Counted from the first letter of the stretch, positions 44,250 to 53,879 are shown. The stretch is 64,000 nucleotides of DNA from Ancylobacter pratisalsi (GCF_010669125.1 NZ_CP048630.1:3406001-3470000); one strand, 5' to 3'. Translations and numbers: made by a program. Notes: a model not told the origin generated them from the letters alone.

Positions 44250-44386
44250 GAGGCAGACAGGTTTGAGAGAACGCCGAGCCTCGCTCGGGGATTCGCGAAT
44301 CCAAGCTAGGCGTTGAACGTTAGCAAGCCGTTAACCATGACGGGCTGTTACTTGTCGGGGCCCGGTCGATTTTTCAGGAGGGTGAA

Positions 44387-44554
44387 ATGGGCTCCGTGGT
44401 TGCTTTTCCGCCGTTCCGGTCGTCGGGCGAGGCCCGGCCCGCCCGCGCGACGCCAGATCGCCCGGGCGAGGTGATTATTCTTCCCGTGGTCCAGTTGCTA
44501 AGGCCCGGCACCGTACCGCGCCTCGAAAACAAGGCTCCGGTTGAATCCCTTTGA
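44387..44554 (+). CDS. Possible 55-residue small protein
   Basis: An open frame of 55 codons, too short for ordinary gene calling. ATG 44387 is preceded by AGGAGGGTGAA, a strong ribosome binding site. The protein begins MGSVVAFPPFRSSGEARPAR and carries a short hydrophobic patch (VIILPVVQLL). The composition resembles surrounding coding DNA. It lies between divergent and convergent genes with no operon partner. Support is the start signal plus length only. Confidence 0.45.
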   Translation: MGSVVAFPPFRSSGEARPARATPDRPGEVIILPVVQLLRPGTVPRLENKAPVESL

Positions 44555-44564
44555 ACCTGAAAGC

Positions 44565-45110
44565 CTAAAGGGCCGAACCGCAGCTTGCCGCGTTCATGCG
44601 CGCGCGGATCGCGTCACGTGCGCTGCGCTCACGCACCATGGAGCGAATGAGCACGATACCTTCGTCGCTGGGCGATTCCACGACCAGGCGATCGGCGGCG
44701 GTCACTTCGCTGTTCTCAGGCAGCGCGGCCTTCTGCATCGTGTTCATAAGGTCCAGCTCGATAACCCGGCGCCCGGCCGAGCGGTCGTTGATGGCGTAGA
44801 AGGGCAGACCGAAGCGGGTGTAGAAGGACACTGAGGTGTAGTCGTCGGTTGTCGGCACCCGTACCTTAAGCGGCCCCTCGCTCAGATCATAAAGACACAC
44901 CGCCGAGACGAAGGCGGGATCCGAATCCGGAAGCACCGCTCCGAACGCGTCGGGGTCGTCGATCTGCGCGAACATGTTGATGCTGCCGACGGCAGAGAGC
45001 CGCGCGTAGGCGTCCTGCTCCGCGTAATAGGGCAGGATCAGCACCGCCACCAGATGCACGATGACGCCAAGGACGAGGCCGGCGAGAACCGGCAGGGCGA
45101 GCCATTTCAT
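44565..45110 (-). CDS. DUF1254-type membrane-anchored protein
   Basis: A 181-residue protein with one N-terminal transmembrane helix (about 7-28) and a domain resembling the C-terminal part of DUF1254 proteins, ending in a cysteine (NAASCGSAL). The conserved-looking VSFYTRFGLPFYAINDRSAG is visible near 95. It is the last gene of a minus-strand run after PBP1A and the DUF1214 gene, 10 bp from the latter. DUF1254 and DUF1214 are usually fused in one secreted protein; here they are separate. Function unknown. Confidence 0.7.
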   Translation of the reverse strand: MKWLALPVLAGLVLGVIVHLVAVLILPYYAEQDAYARLSAVGSINMFAQIDDPDAFGAVLPDSDPAFVSAVCLYDLSEGPLKVRVPTTDDYTSVSFYTRFGLPFYAINDRSAGRRVIELDLMNTMQKAALPENSEVTAADRLVVESPSDEGIVLIRSMVRERSARDAIRARMNAASCGSAL

Positions 45111-45120
45111 CGGGGTTTCC

Positions 45121-45720
45121 TCACGATCCCGACCACGGACAGCGCTCGGTCACAAGGCGCGGCATTTCCGGTGCATCGCTGGTGCGGCTGGCGAGGCCGA
45201 CGGGGGTGTCGTAGAGCCGGAGTGTCAGGACGATGCGATCGCGTGCGCCGGTCGGCAGCCAGTTGCCGGCGCGGGCGCGGGGGCCGAGGGCGATGTCCAG
45301 CGTGCCGTCGCGGTTCCACACCACCTCCGTGCTGGTGAAACCGCTGCGCATGGCCGCGTTGTCGATGAGCCGGCCGCGCGCATCGGTTACGGTCAGCGTC
45401 CAGAACCGGGCCTGCGGGATGCCGCCGGTAAGGCGGATGTCGCACCGCCCGTCCAGCGCGGCGCCGCTGCTGTCGGTTCGGGCGACAAAGGCGAGCCCGT
45501 CGGCGAGCTCAAGCGGGAGCTCACCCGCCCGCGCCAGCGCGGCGCGCGCATAGGGATCGGCTTCCTCGGTCCCGGCCTTCGGCCAGGCTTCCCAGGGACC
45601 GGATCGGATCAGACCGGGGCCGTAGCCGTTGACCGTGGTGACCCAGGTCAGGCCAAGGCCGACGGCGGCGCCGATGACAAGCGTCAGGAGAAAGAAGAAA
45701 GCACGCACGGCACAGAGCAA
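45121..45720 (-). CDS. DUF1214 domain-containing membrane-anchored protein
   Basis: A 199-residue protein with one N-terminal helix (about 5-27) and a DUF1214 domain: RARAGNWLPTGARDRIVLTL near 150, then LRLYDTPVGLASR. The segment FWTLTVTDARGRLIDN near 105 also belongs to this family. Together with the DUF1254 gene immediately after, it forms a pair that in many bacteria is one protein. It follows the PBP1A gene on the same strand with a 65-bp gap. Confidence 0.8.
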   Translation of the reverse strand: MLCAVRAFFFLLTLVIGAAVGLGLTWVTTVNGYGPGLIRSGPWEAWPKAGTEEADPYARAALARAGELPLELADGLAFVARTDSSGAALDGRCDIRLTGGIPQARFWTLTVTDARGRLIDNAAMRSGFTSTEVVWNRDGTLDIALGPRARAGNWLPTGARDRIVLTLRLYDTPVGLASRTSDAPEMPRLVTERCPWSGS

Positions 45721-45785
45721 TCCGGTGAGACGGGAACGCCCTCATCGATGGGCGCGTGGGGCGCTGGGGTCAATCGTGCTGGCCT

Positions 45786-48026
45786 TCAATTGCTGCCGGT
45801 CGGCGATATGTCGGGATCCCGGCCGGCGAGGATACGGTCTTGCTCCAGCGCGGCGGAGGGGCGGGCGAGAGGTTGGCTGGCGGCATCGCGCATCCGGGCG
45901 GACAGTCCCATCAGACGCTCGGCCGCCGCCGGCGAAAGCGTCACGGGCCGCTTCACGCCATCGATTTCGAGCAGCGAGGCCTGGGCGATGGCATTGCTTG
46001 TCGGCGCCGGCTGATCGTCGAGGCCGGGCGTCGGCTTGATCTCGATGCCCTGATGAGCGAACGCCATGACCTTCTGCCAGGTCATGGCCGGCAGGGAACC
46101 GCCGGTCATGCGGCGGGTCGAGGTGTAGTCGTCATTGCCGAACCAGATCGCCGCCGCGTAGTTACCGGTGAAGCCGACGAACCAGGCATCGCGATAGGAA
46201 TTGGTCGTGCCCGTCTTGCCCGCTACCTTGACGCCGGGAATGATCGCGCGGCGGGCGGTGCCGTGTTCCACGACGCTGTTCAGCATCGGGTTGATCATGG
46301 CGATGATCTCGGGCGGGATGACGCGCTTGGGTTTTCCACCGTCCTGCGCGAAGTTCCACACCGGATCGCCATTGGGCGTGCGCATCTCGATGACGGCGTG
46401 CGGGTCGACGGCATAGCCGCCATTGGCGAAGACGCAATAGGCGGTCGCCTGGTCCAGCACGGTGACCTCGGCCGCGCCGAGCGGCAGCGAGCGGGTGATC
46501 TTGAGTTCGCTTTTCACGCCCATGGCGTGTGCGAGATCCACGATCCGGCCGCGTCCGATCGACTCCGCGAGCTTGACCGCCACGGTGTTGAGCGAGCGGG
46601 TGAGGGCGGTGATCAGGGGAATGCGGCCGGCATAGGAGTGGCCATAGTTCTGTGGGCACCAGTTGCCAATGCAGATCGGCCCGTCCACCACCATGGTCTG
46701 CGGCGTGTATTTACCCGTCATCAGGGCGGCGGTGTAGACGTAGGGCTTGAACGAAGAGCCGGGCTGACGCAGCGCATCCGTAGCCCGGTTGAACTGGCTT
46801 TCGCCATAGTCGCGGCCGCCGACCATGGCGCGCACGGCCCCGTTCGGCTCCATCACCACCATGGCGGACTGGCTGGCACCGTAGTCCTTGCCGAACTGCT
46901 TGAGGCTGTCGCGAATGGCGGTGTCGGCGGCCTTCTGGATATTGGGATCAAGCGCCGTCCGGACGACGAAGGAGCGCTCCGAATAGCTTCTGGGCAAGCT
47001 GTCGACGATCGACTTCACCTGATCGAACGCATAGTCGAGATAGTACTCGGGAACATCCTCGCGCTTGCGGTCGATCGGGGTGGCCGGGTTGCGGCGGGCG
47101 CCGAAAACCTGACCTTCGGTCATGAAACCGGCATCGACCAGATTGTCGAGCACCACGCTGGCGCGGCCGCGCGCGGCGGGCAGGTTGACGTGAGGGGCAA
47201 ATTTGGACGGGGCCTTGAACAGGCCCGCCAGCATCGCCGCCTCCGCCAGGTTCACGTCGCGGGCGGACTTGCCGAAATAGTACTGCGCGGCAGCGTCGAC
47301 GCCGAAGGTGCCCCCGCCCATATAGGCGCGGTCGAGATAGAGCTTGAGGATCTGGTTCTTGGTGAGATGAAACTCCAGCCACAGCGCCAGGAAGGCTTCC
47401 TTGATCTTGCGCTCAAGCGTCCGCTCGTTGGAAAGAAACAGGTTCTTCGCGAGCTGCTGGCTGATCGACGAGCCGCCCTGGACCACGCCTCCGGCCCGCG
47501 CATTGGACAGCACGGCGCGGAAGGTGCCGGGGATGTCGATGCCGAAATGCTCATAGAAGCGCCGGTCTTCGGTGGCCAGCACGGCCTTGATCAGATGGTC
47601 CGGGAATTCCTCCAGCGGCACGGTGTCGTTGTGACGGATACCGCGTTCGCCGATGGTGTTGCCGTAGCGATCGAGAAACGTCACCGACAGTTCCGAGCGC
47701 TTGAGCCAGTCGTCCGAGGTCTCCTGGAAGGCGGGAATGGCGAGCGCGAGCATCAGCACCGCCCCGACCGCACCCCAGGTCATGCCCTCAGAGGCGATCT
47801 CGACGCCCCAGCGCGCGGGACCCTGGAGATTGAAGCGCTCGGTGAAGGCGACGAAGCTTTGCCAAAAGGCCCGCAGGCGCACGCCGCCCATGTAGATCGT
47901 GCTGTCGATCCAGGAATCGATGGCGAGCAGAACGTTGCGCAGACGCTTGCCGCGCGACCGCGTGCCGGGAGGCGGCACGGCCTCCTTCGGGTCTTCCGGC
48001 ATGTCGGGGTTCGGCGTCTCACTCAA
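45786..48026 (-). CDS. Penicillin-binding protein 1A (class A bifunctional PBP)
   Basis: A 746-residue bifunctional enzyme: glycosyltransferase polymerising glycan strands and transpeptidase crosslinking them. A cytoplasmic N-terminus and one membrane helix (about 82-100) precede the GT51 domain, with catalytic Glu in [17 protein letters not shown] near 147-163 and [16 protein letters not shown] near 185. The transpeptidase has SSFK ([12 protein letters not shown] near 425), SLN (TRSLNTVAV near 483) and KTGTT ([13 protein letters not shown] near 605). It acts in the inner membrane. Confidence 0.95.
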   Translation of the reverse strand: MSETPNPDMPEDPKEAVPPPGTRSRGKRLRNVLLAIDSWIDSTIYMGGVRLRAFWQSFVAFTERFNLQGPARWGVEIASEGMTWGAVGAVLMLALAIPAFQETSDDWLKRSELSVTFLDRYGNTIGERGIRHNDTVPLEEFPDHLIKAVLATEDRRFYEHFGIDIPGTFRAVLSNARAGGVVQGGSSISQQLAKNLFLSNERTLERKIKEAFLALWLEFHLTKNQILKLYLDRAYMGGGTFGVDAAAQYYFGKSARDVNLAEAAMLAGLFKAPSKFAPHVNLPAARGRASVVLDNLVDAGFMTEGQVFGARRNPATPIDRKREDVPEYYLDYAFDQVKSIVDSLPRSYSERSFVVRTALDPNIQKAADTAIRDSLKQFGKDYGASQSAMVVMEPNGAVRAMVGGRDYGESQFNRATDALRQPGSSFKPYVYTAALMTGKYTPQTMVVDGPICIGNWCPQNYGHSYAGRIPLITALTRSLNTVAVKLAESIGRGRIVDLAHAMGVKSELKITRSLPLGAAEVTVLDQATAYCVFANGGYAVDPHAVIEMRTPNGDPVWNFAQDGGKPKRVIPPEIIAMINPMLNSVVEHGTARRAIIPGVKVAGKTGTTNSYRDAWFVGFTGNYAAAIWFGNDDYTSTRRMTGGSLPAMTWQKVMAFAHQGIEIKPTPGLDDQPAPTSNAIAQASLLEIDGVKRPVTLSPAAAERLMGLSARMRDAASQPLARPSAALEQDRILAGRDPDISPTGSN

Positions 48027-48250
48027 GCCCGGTACTCCATGGGCGCTCTACCCGGCCCACTTTCGCGGGGCCACTCTCGAACCTGAACCACCCTCGACCA
48101 GCGGCGGCGTCTGACCTTATAGACGAGACGTCCACGCAGGACGAGGCCATCGGCGGGCTCGCCTTGTGGCACGGTGAACGCTATCTAAGCACGGGCGGCC
48201 GGTTCGTGAAGCGCGGCCCTCTCTGTTACGCACCCTCTCGCGGAAGCTTG

Positions 48251-48742
48251 ATGACCTTAAAGACGACCGAGCCGTTCTGGCGCACCAAGACCCTCGACCA
48301 GATGGATACCGCCGAGTGGGAAAGCCTGTGCGATGGCTGCGGGCGCTGCTGCCTTGTGAAGCTGCAGGACGAGGACACCGAAGCGATCGCCTACACCGAC
48401 ATCGGATGCCGGCTGCTGGACGACCAGGGATGCCGGTGCCGGGACTACCCGAACCGGCAGGCGCAGGTGCCCGACTGCGTGCGCCTGACGCCGGAGACGG
48501 TGCGGGCCATCGACTGGCTGCCGCCCTCCTGCGCCTACCGCCTCATTGAGGAGGGGCGCGACCTCTACTGGTGGCACCCGCTGGTTTCCGGTGATCCTGA
48601 AACCGTTCATGCCGCCGGCGTGTCGGTGCGGGACAAGGTGGACGCCGCCGAGGACGAACTGCCGCTCGAGGACTACATCGACCACATGGTGCGCTGGCCC
48701 CTGCGCCTGCCGCGCGCGGCGGCGCGGCGCACGCGGAGCTGA
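48251..48742 (+). CDS. YcgN-family cysteine cluster protein (UPF0260)
   Basis: A 163-residue cytoplasmic protein of the YcgN/UPF0260 family. The eight-Cys pattern is visible: [16 protein letters not shown] near residue 29-36, then [17 protein letters not shown] near 54-65, PDCVRLTP and [12 protein letters not shown]. These could bind a metal or Fe-S centre; function is not known. ATG 48251 is chosen because the family begins close to [10 protein letters not shown]; the frame opens at 48164. Confidence 0.88.
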   Translation: MTLKTTEPFWRTKTLDQMDTAEWESLCDGCGRCCLVKLQDEDTEAIAYTDIGCRLLDDQGCRCRDYPNRQAQVPDCVRLTPETVRAIDWLPPSCAYRLIEEGRDLYWWHPLVSGDPETVHAAGVSVRDKVDAAEDELPLEDYIDHMVRWPLRLPRAAARRTRS

Positions 48743-48746
48743 GGCC

Positions 48747-49886
48747 TCACAGCGCCAGCACGCTCGCGTCGACCTGCTCGATGTCCTTGGTGCCGGTCAG
48801 CGCCATGGAGACGTCGAGTTCCCGGCGCATGATCTCGATCGCCTGGGCGACGCCGGCCTGGCCTCCGGCCGCGAGCGACCACAGGAAGGCCTTGCCCATC
48901 ATGCAGCCGCGGGCGCCGAGCGCGCGGGCCTTGAGGATGTCCTGGCCCGAGGTGACGCCGCCGTCGAACCAGATCTCGCTCTTGCCGCCACCGATGGCGT
49001 CGACGATGCGAGGCAGGGCCGAGATGGACGAGACGGCGCCGTCAAGCTGACGCCCGCCATGGTTCGAGACCACGATGGCATCGGCCCCGGTTTCGGCCGC
49101 GATCTTCGCGTCCTCAACGTCGAGCACGCCCTTCAGGATCAGCTTGCCCGGCCAGATCGAGCGCACCCATTCGACGTCCTTCCACGACAGCGAGGGGTCG
49201 AACTGGCCGGCGATCCACTGCGACAGGGTGGTGAGGCTGTCGGCGCCGGGCACGCGCTCGGCGAGGTTGCCGAAGGAATGGCGCTTGCCCATGAGCACGC
49301 TCAGCGCCCAGGCCGGCTTGGTGGCGATGTCGATGGCGTTGGCCACCGTCAGCTTGGGCGGCACGGACAGGCCGTTCTTGATGTCCATGTGGCGCTGGCC
49401 CTGGATCTGCAGATCCAGCGTGAGCACGAGCGCGGAGCATTTGGCGGCCTTGGCGCGCTCGATGAGGGACTCGGAGAACTTGCGGTCCTTCATCACATAG
49501 AGCTGGAACCAGAACGGTTTGCTCACGGCGCCGGCCACGTCCTCGATGGAGCAGATCGACATGGTCGAGAGGGTGAAGGGAATGCCGGCGGCGTGGGCGG
49601 CGCGGCAGCCGTGGATCTCGCCGTCGCCATGGAACAGGCCGGTCAGGCCGGTGGGCGCGATGGCCAGCGGCAGGGCCACCTTCTCGCCGATCATCGTGGT
49701 TGCGGTCGAGCGGTCCGACACGTCGATCATCACGCGCTGGCGCAGCGGGATGGCGGACAGGTCCGCCTTGTTGGCCCGGATCGTCGCCTCGTCATAGGAG
49801 CCACGATCGGCGTAATGGAAAACAGCGCGGGGAACCTTGCGCATCGCGATGGCGCGCAGGTCCTGGATGTTGGTGACGACCGTCAT
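48747..49886 (-). CDS. lldD: L-lactate dehydrogenase, FMN-dependent (LldD)
   Basis: A 379-residue alpha-hydroxy acid oxidase that turns L-lactate to pyruvate with electrons passing to quinone. FMN and substrate motifs: LPLAIAPTGLTGLFHGDGE near residue 73, MDIKNGLSVPP near 166, and the catalytic His-Arg in VVSNHGGRQLDGA near 274-281. GVTSGQDILKARALGARG near 313 holds the phosphate-binding region. LldR is encoded divergently, and a palindrome lies between, so lactate should induce it. Confidence 0.93.
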   Translation of the reverse strand: MTVVTNIQDLRAIAMRKVPRAVFHYADRGSYDEATIRANKADLSAIPLRQRVMIDVSDRSTATTMIGEKVALPLAIAPTGLTGLFHGDGEIHGCRAAHAAGIPFTLSTMSICSIEDVAGAVSKPFWFQLYVMKDRKFSESLIERAKAAKCSALVLTLDLQIQGQRHMDIKNGLSVPPKLTVANAIDIATKPAWALSVLMGKRHSFGNLAERVPGADSLTTLSQWIAGQFDPSLSWKDVEWVRSIWPGKLILKGVLDVEDAKIAAETGADAIVVSNHGGRQLDGAVSSISALPRIVDAIGGGKSEIWFDGGVTSGQDILKARALGARGCMMGKAFLWSLAAGGQAGVAQAIEIMRRELDVSMALTGTKDIEQVDASVLAL

Positions 49887-50003
49887 GGACGAGGTTTCCA
49901 GATTTCAGCCCGGCACCGGTGCCGGGCGTGCCCAGGGAGAGCCGCCCCTGCGCTCACACCACAGGCCCGAGGGCCGGCGGAGTGCCGCGACGGTCAGTTG
50001 GTT

Positions 50004-50022
50004 TGGTAAGAAAAAATTACCA
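50004..50022. promoter_or_regulatory. Candidate LldR operator in the lldD-lldR gap
   Basis: TGGTAA (50004-50009) and TTACCA (50017-50022) form an inverted repeat with a seven-base A-rich spacer. The TGGT...ACCA core is common for GntR/FCD lactate regulators. It sits in the 273-bp region between the divergent genes, about 118 bp from the lldD start. Confidence 0.6.
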
Positions 50023-50159
50023 TGTATGTCAACGGGTCAAGATCTCGATCCTTGGTTGAACATTGCTGCCTCGGCGGGCATAAGATTTTGAACGAGAAGG
50101 ACTTGGCCGGCAACGGGCAGATCGGCCAGCCGCGAGCTGGCGGAACGACGGGGGTGCAC

Positions 50160-50924
50160 ATGGTCGAGGGGCTGCGCGCGCCGAAGCTGGCGGAAGCCAT
50201 CGCCGAGCACATCGAACGGCTTATTCTGGAAGGCGTGCTGCGGCCCGGCGAAAAGCTCGCCAGCGAGCGGGAGCTGGCCGAGCGGCTGGAGGTCTCGCGG
50301 CCCTCGCTGCGCGATGCGCTGCAGATGCTGGAAGGGCGGGGCCTGCTTGCCACCAGCCGCGACGGCACGCGGGTAACCGAGTTTCTGTCCGGGCTCACCG
50401 ATCCGCTGGCCGGCCTGCTGCAATCCAACGACCGCGTCACCGCGGACTATTTCGAATTCCGCGCCGCCGTGGAGCGAACCGCGGCGGGGCTTGCCGCGCG
50501 CCGCGCCAGCGAGCCCGAGCGGGCGGCCATTCGCGAATGCCTGGCCGAAATGGAGGCCGCCTCTCGCGAGCAGAGCAGCACCCGCGAGGCCGAGGCCGAC
50601 ATCGTGTTTCACCGGCTGATCTACGCCGCCTCGCATAATCTGGTCATTCTCCACGTCATGCGGGCGTTCTCGGAAATGCTGCGCCGGGATATTTTCTTCA
50701 ATCGCACCAGCCTGTTCGCGCGCGAGGACCTGAGCGCCGGGCTTCTGGCTCAGCACCGGGAGATCGCGGAGGCGGTGCTGAAGGGCGACAGCGGGGCGGC
50801 CGAGGAGGCGAGCCATCGCCATCTCGCCTTTGTCGGCGCCAGCGTGGAGGAGTTCCGCCGCGACGAGGAGCGCGCCGACCTCGCCTTGCGCCGGCTCAAT
50901 CGCTCCACCCTGCTGGGAAGCTAG
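50160..50924 (+). CDS. lldR: GntR/FCD-family regulator, LldR-like
   Basis: A 254-residue repressor-type regulator. The N-terminal winged helix has LRPGEKLASERELAERLEVS near 28-47 and PSLRDALQMLEGRGLL near 49-64. The C-terminal FCD ligand domain has the His-containing ADIVFHRLIYAASHNLV near 146-162 and HREIAEAVLKGD near 199. Divergent orientation to lldD marks it as LldR. ATG 50160 has GGGGG upstream. It converges with dcd (4-bp overlap of stops). Confidence 0.88.
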   Translation: MVEGLRAPKLAEAIAEHIERLILEGVLRPGEKLASERELAERLEVSRPSLRDALQMLEGRGLLATSRDGTRVTEFLSGLTDPLAGLLQSNDRVTADYFEFRAAVERTAAGLAARRASEPERAAIRECLAEMEAASREQSSTREAEADIVFHRLIYAASHNLVILHVMRAFSEMLRRDIFFNRTSLFAREDLSAGLLAQHREIAEAVLKGDSGAAEEASHRHLAFVGASVEEFRRDEERADLALRRLNRSTLLGS

Positions 50925-51478
50925 CCCGCCGCGCGCTGGCCGGCGAACTGGCCGCCATAGGCGCGCTGGGGAACGCCCAGCGTCTGTTCGAGGATCAGCT
51001 GGCACACCTTCATGCCCGCCCGCAGCCGGATCGGGCGGGGGCCGAGATTGATGATCTCAAGCTGGATGCGCCCGGTGGAGCCGGCGTGGATGGTGGGTGC
51101 GGTGAGGTGGACGATGAGGCCGATGCGGGCGAGGGAGCTCTTTCCCTCGACGCGGGCGGCGAGCCGTCCGGCGGGGCGAAGGTCGACCCGCTCATGGGTC
51201 CAGCCGAGAACGAGGCGTCCGGGATCGAGCACGAAACCGTCCGGACCGATCTCGATATCGTCGGCCATGGTGCAGATCGCCTCGCTGAAACGGTACCCCG
51301 GACGGGCCGGATCGATGACCGGATCCTCGCCGGGCGCGGGGTCGCGATACAGGCTCAGGCGTGAATCCAGCCGGAGGTCGACGCCGTTGGGCGCATAGAA
51401 CTCCATCGGCGGCGCCGGCTCGATCACGAGCAGGTCTTCTTTCAGGGCGTCGAGGATGTCGCGGTCTGTCAGGATCAC
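50921..51478 (-). CDS. dcd: dCTP deaminase
   Basis: A 185-residue trimeric enzyme making dUTP from dCTP, the main route to dTTP in many bacteria. Landmarks: MILTDRDILDAL at the start and GKSSLARIGLIVHLTAPTIH near 112-131 with the catalytic Glu just before (ARVEGKSSL), then GRIQLEIINLGPRPIRLRAGM near 136-156 and CQLILEQ. The protein matches the Dcd family along its length. Confidence 0.94.
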   Translation of the reverse strand: MILTDRDILDALKEDLLVIEPAPPMEFYAPNGVDLRLDSRLSLYRDPAPGEDPVIDPARPGYRFSEAICTMADDIEIGPDGFVLDPGRLVLGWTHERVDLRPAGRLAARVEGKSSLARIGLIVHLTAPTIHAGSTGRIQLEIINLGPRPIRLRAGMKVCQLILEQTLGVPQRAYGGQFAGQRAAG

Positions 51479-51614
51479 GGGTGGCAGGTCTCCCGGCTGG
51501 GGGACAGAATCGGTAGCATGGTTTGCCGGGCCGGGCGAGCGCGGGACAAAAAGCCGTGGAATGCCGAGAAGAGCTTGCGCGATTGCAAGTTCATTCCCGC
51601 CCGATTGTGGTTAG

Positions 51615-51636
51615 ATTGATACTGATCAGTATCAAT
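51615..51636. promoter_or_regulatory. 22-bp perfect palindrome, TetR operator candidate
   Basis: ATTGATACTGA (51615-51625) is followed directly by its exact reverse complement TCAGTATCAAT (51626-51636). It is 38 bp before the flavin reductase ATG. TetR-family repressors bind perfect palindromes of this length, and a TetR gene closes the same operon, so autoregulation is likely. Confidence 0.8.
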
Positions 51637-51674
51637 TCGCGATGCCTCAAGCGACCACAGCCGGAGTTTTCTCT

Positions 51675-52247
51675 ATGACCGATCGTTCACCCGTCAAGCT
51701 TCTCGGCATTTCCGGCAGCCTGCGCGCCGGCTCGTTCTCGACCGCCGTGCTGGAGGCGCTGAGCGCCGCACTGGGTTCCAATGTGCAGATGAGCGTGTTC
51801 CGTCTCAACGATGTCGCGCTCTACAACCAGGACGAGGACAACGAGCACCCGCCGGCGGGCGCAGCGGCGCTGCGGGCGGCGATCGCGGCGGCGGACGGCG
51901 TGATCCTGGCCTCGCCGGAATATAATTACGGCACCACCGGCGCGATGAAGAACGCCATCGACTGGGGTTCGCGCCCCTATGCGCGCGGCGCGCTGCTCGG
52001 CAAGCCGGCGCTGGTCATCACGTCCTCGCCCGGCTCGACCGGAGGCATCCGCGCCCAGGCGCAGCTTCGCGAGACGCTGTCGGCCGCCGGCGCGCGCGTG
52101 GTGCCCTATCCCCACCTCGCCATCCCCGGCGTCGCCGAGAAGGTGAAGGACGGCGTGTTCGTCGACGACAAGACGCGCGAGTTCGTGCTGGGCGGCGTCA
52201 ACGCCCTGCTCGCCGAGATCGCGCTCATCGCCACCAAGGCGGCCTGA
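51675..52247 (+). CDS. NADPH-dependent FMN reductase-family oxidoreductase
   Basis: A 190-residue flavodoxin-like enzyme reducing FMN, quinones or chromate-like substrates. The FMN phosphate loop is ISGSLRAGSFST near residue 11-22, and the isoalloxazine motif SPEYNYGTTGAMKNAIDW near 75-92 is canonical. ATG 51675 is preferred because GGAG lies upstream; 51642 would add eleven residues. It is the first gene of an operon with a TetR regulator and follows a perfect palindrome. Confidence 0.88.
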   Translation: MTDRSPVKLLGISGSLRAGSFSTAVLEALSAALGSNVQMSVFRLNDVALYNQDEDNEHPPAGAAALRAAIAAADGVILASPEYNYGTTGAMKNAIDWGSRPYARGALLGKPALVITSSPGSTGGIRAQAQLRETLSAAGARVVPYPHLAIPGVAEKVKDGVFVDDKTREFVLGGVNALLAEIALIATKAA

Positions 52248-52256
52248 GGGCGCGCG

Positions 52257-53015
52257 ATGTCCGGGCGCGCGGCGCAGGAACGGGCGGGGCGCGAGAAGAC
52301 CACCGCCCCGCGCTGCCCGAGCCGGCGCACGGAACGCGGCACGGCGGCCTGCGCCGAGCTGCGTCGGGTCGCCGCCGAGATGTTTCTCGCCCACGGCTAT
52401 GACGGCACCCACCTCGACGCCATCCTCGCCGAGGTGGGGGGCTCCAAGACCAATATCTATGCCTTCTTCGGCGGCAAGGAGGGCTTGTTCGAGGCCGCGA
52501 TCGCCCACGCCTGCGCCGACATACTGGCGCCGCTGGAGGAGGTGGCGCTGGACGGCCTGTCGCTGGAAGACGGGCTGACCCGGCTCGGCCGCGCGATGCT
52601 CGACCTGGTGCTCACCCCCCGTTCCGTGGCGCTGTACCGGCTCGCTATCGGCTGCAGTGCGCGCTTTCCCCGCCTCGGCGCGGTGTGGTTCGCCAGCGGA
52701 CCGGCGGTGTCGCAGGCCGTGGTCGCGCGCTTTGTCGCCGACCGGCTGCACGCCGCCGCGCTTCCCGGAGCGGCGCCCCCTTCCGCACACGCGTCCCCGG
52801 ACCTGTCGCCCGACCATACGGACCCGTCCGGTCGCGATCCGGCACTGCTGGCGCGGCTGTTTCACGACATGACGGTGCAGGAGCTGCTGTACCGCGCCCT
52901 GTTCGAGCCGGCAGCGGGGGAGGATGCCCGCACAACGGCCGCGCGCTTGGCGGCGCGGGCGGTGGTGGCGCTGTTTGTTACGCGAAACATTCGAGCTGAC
53001 CAAGAATCGATATAG
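52257..53015 (+). CDS. TetR/AcrR-family transcriptional regulator
   Basis: A 252-residue regulator. The DNA-binding TetR domain (about 30-85) has RRVAAEMFLAHGYDGTHLD near 36, then the recognition helix AEVGGSKTNIYAFFGGKEGLF near 61-81. The ligand domain follows, with a Pro-rich low-complexity insertion (about 165-190). It lies 10 bp after the reductase gene, so it probably represses the operon through the palindrome upstream. ATG 52257 starts a basic N-terminal extension. GC content falls abruptly after this gene. Confidence 0.85.
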   Translation: MSGRAAQERAGREKTTAPRCPSRRTERGTAACAELRRVAAEMFLAHGYDGTHLDAILAEVGGSKTNIYAFFGGKEGLFEAAIAHACADILAPLEEVALDGLSLEDGLTRLGRAMLDLVLTPRSVALYRLAIGCSARFPRLGAVWFASGPAVSQAVVARFVADRLHAAALPGAAPPSAHASPDLSPDHTDPSGRDPALLARLFHDMTVQELLYRALFEPAAGEDARTTAARLAARAVVALFVTRNIRADQESI

Positions 53016-53049
53016 TATGCTGATTTGGTATATTTAATCGTGGTTTCCG

Positions 53050-53868
53050 ATGGATAATTATGATTCCATAATATTGCCGTCTAAATTGAAGATCGAAAGA
53101 TCAAGACGTCATATCGACGAATTAAATGTAACTATAAAAAAATATTTGAATCTTAGGCCTTTTAGATTATTTAGACGTTTTGATCCCAAAAAGAAAATTG
53201 GTTATATTATAGTTAAAACCTTAATTCCTATACCATAATCAATATCAATTATAATTGGAGATGTATTGCATAATATAAGATCATCATTAGATATTATTAT
53301 TTTTTCGATGATTGGAAAAAATTCAGATAAAATTCGTGAATTGTACTTTCCATTTTCGTATAATTTAGAATCTTTTGAGAAGCAGCTAATTAATGGATCA
53401 ATTAAATATGCTGGAAATGAGGTTATTAATGTATTAAAAGATATTAAACCATATAATGGAGGTAATAATTTACTGTATAATATTCATAGACTAAATATAA
53501 TTGATAAGCATCGTTTGTTGATAATATCCCATCGTGTTGCAGTGCTTACTGATCGTCAAATGTCTGAATTGATAGGAATTAAAATAATAAATGGAAATTT
53601 TATATTTAATGGAATTGGTGATGAGTTGGTCAGGGTGTCCTTGAATATTCAAGGGAATCGGAAAGAGCGGCGGACCGTTCGTTCCAAAGGTTCTTTTGAT
53701 GTTGAGTGCGAAGGAGATGTGAAATTTTATTTAGGATTTGCCAAAGGTCAACCTTGCGCGGGGCAGGACGTAGTTGAGACGTTGGCGCAGTTTGCGAATC
53801 TGGCGGAAGCTACGGTGGATAGACTGACGCGAGCATATTTATCCCCCAGCAACCGGTTTCCGACCTAG
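53050..53868 (+). pseudogene. AT-rich gene interrupted by one in-frame TAA
   Basis: One reading frame runs from ATG 53050 to TAG 53866 with a single stop, TAA at 53236-53238. Before it there are 62 residues (MDNYDSIILPSKLKIERSRR start); after it the frame continues SISIIIGDVLHNIRSSLD and about 205 residues more. The two halves together read like one family of about 270 residues. Features are an N-terminal KIERSRRHIDELN helix, an IIGDxLHNxRSSLD motif and later a DIKPYNGGNNLLYNIHRLN stretch and IDKHRLLI. From memory this is an uncharacterised family. AT content is far above the flanks. Either a pseudogene from one mutation (possibly CAA to TAA), or a split gene with reinitiation at TTG 53266. 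Confidence 0.75.
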
Positions 53869-53879
53869 GAAAATAGTCC

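Noticed and set aside
45756..48086. 776-codon plus-strand open frame over PBP1A
   Set aside because: Antisense shadow of the penicillin-binding protein gene; composition is Gly/Arg/His-rich and no domain is visible.
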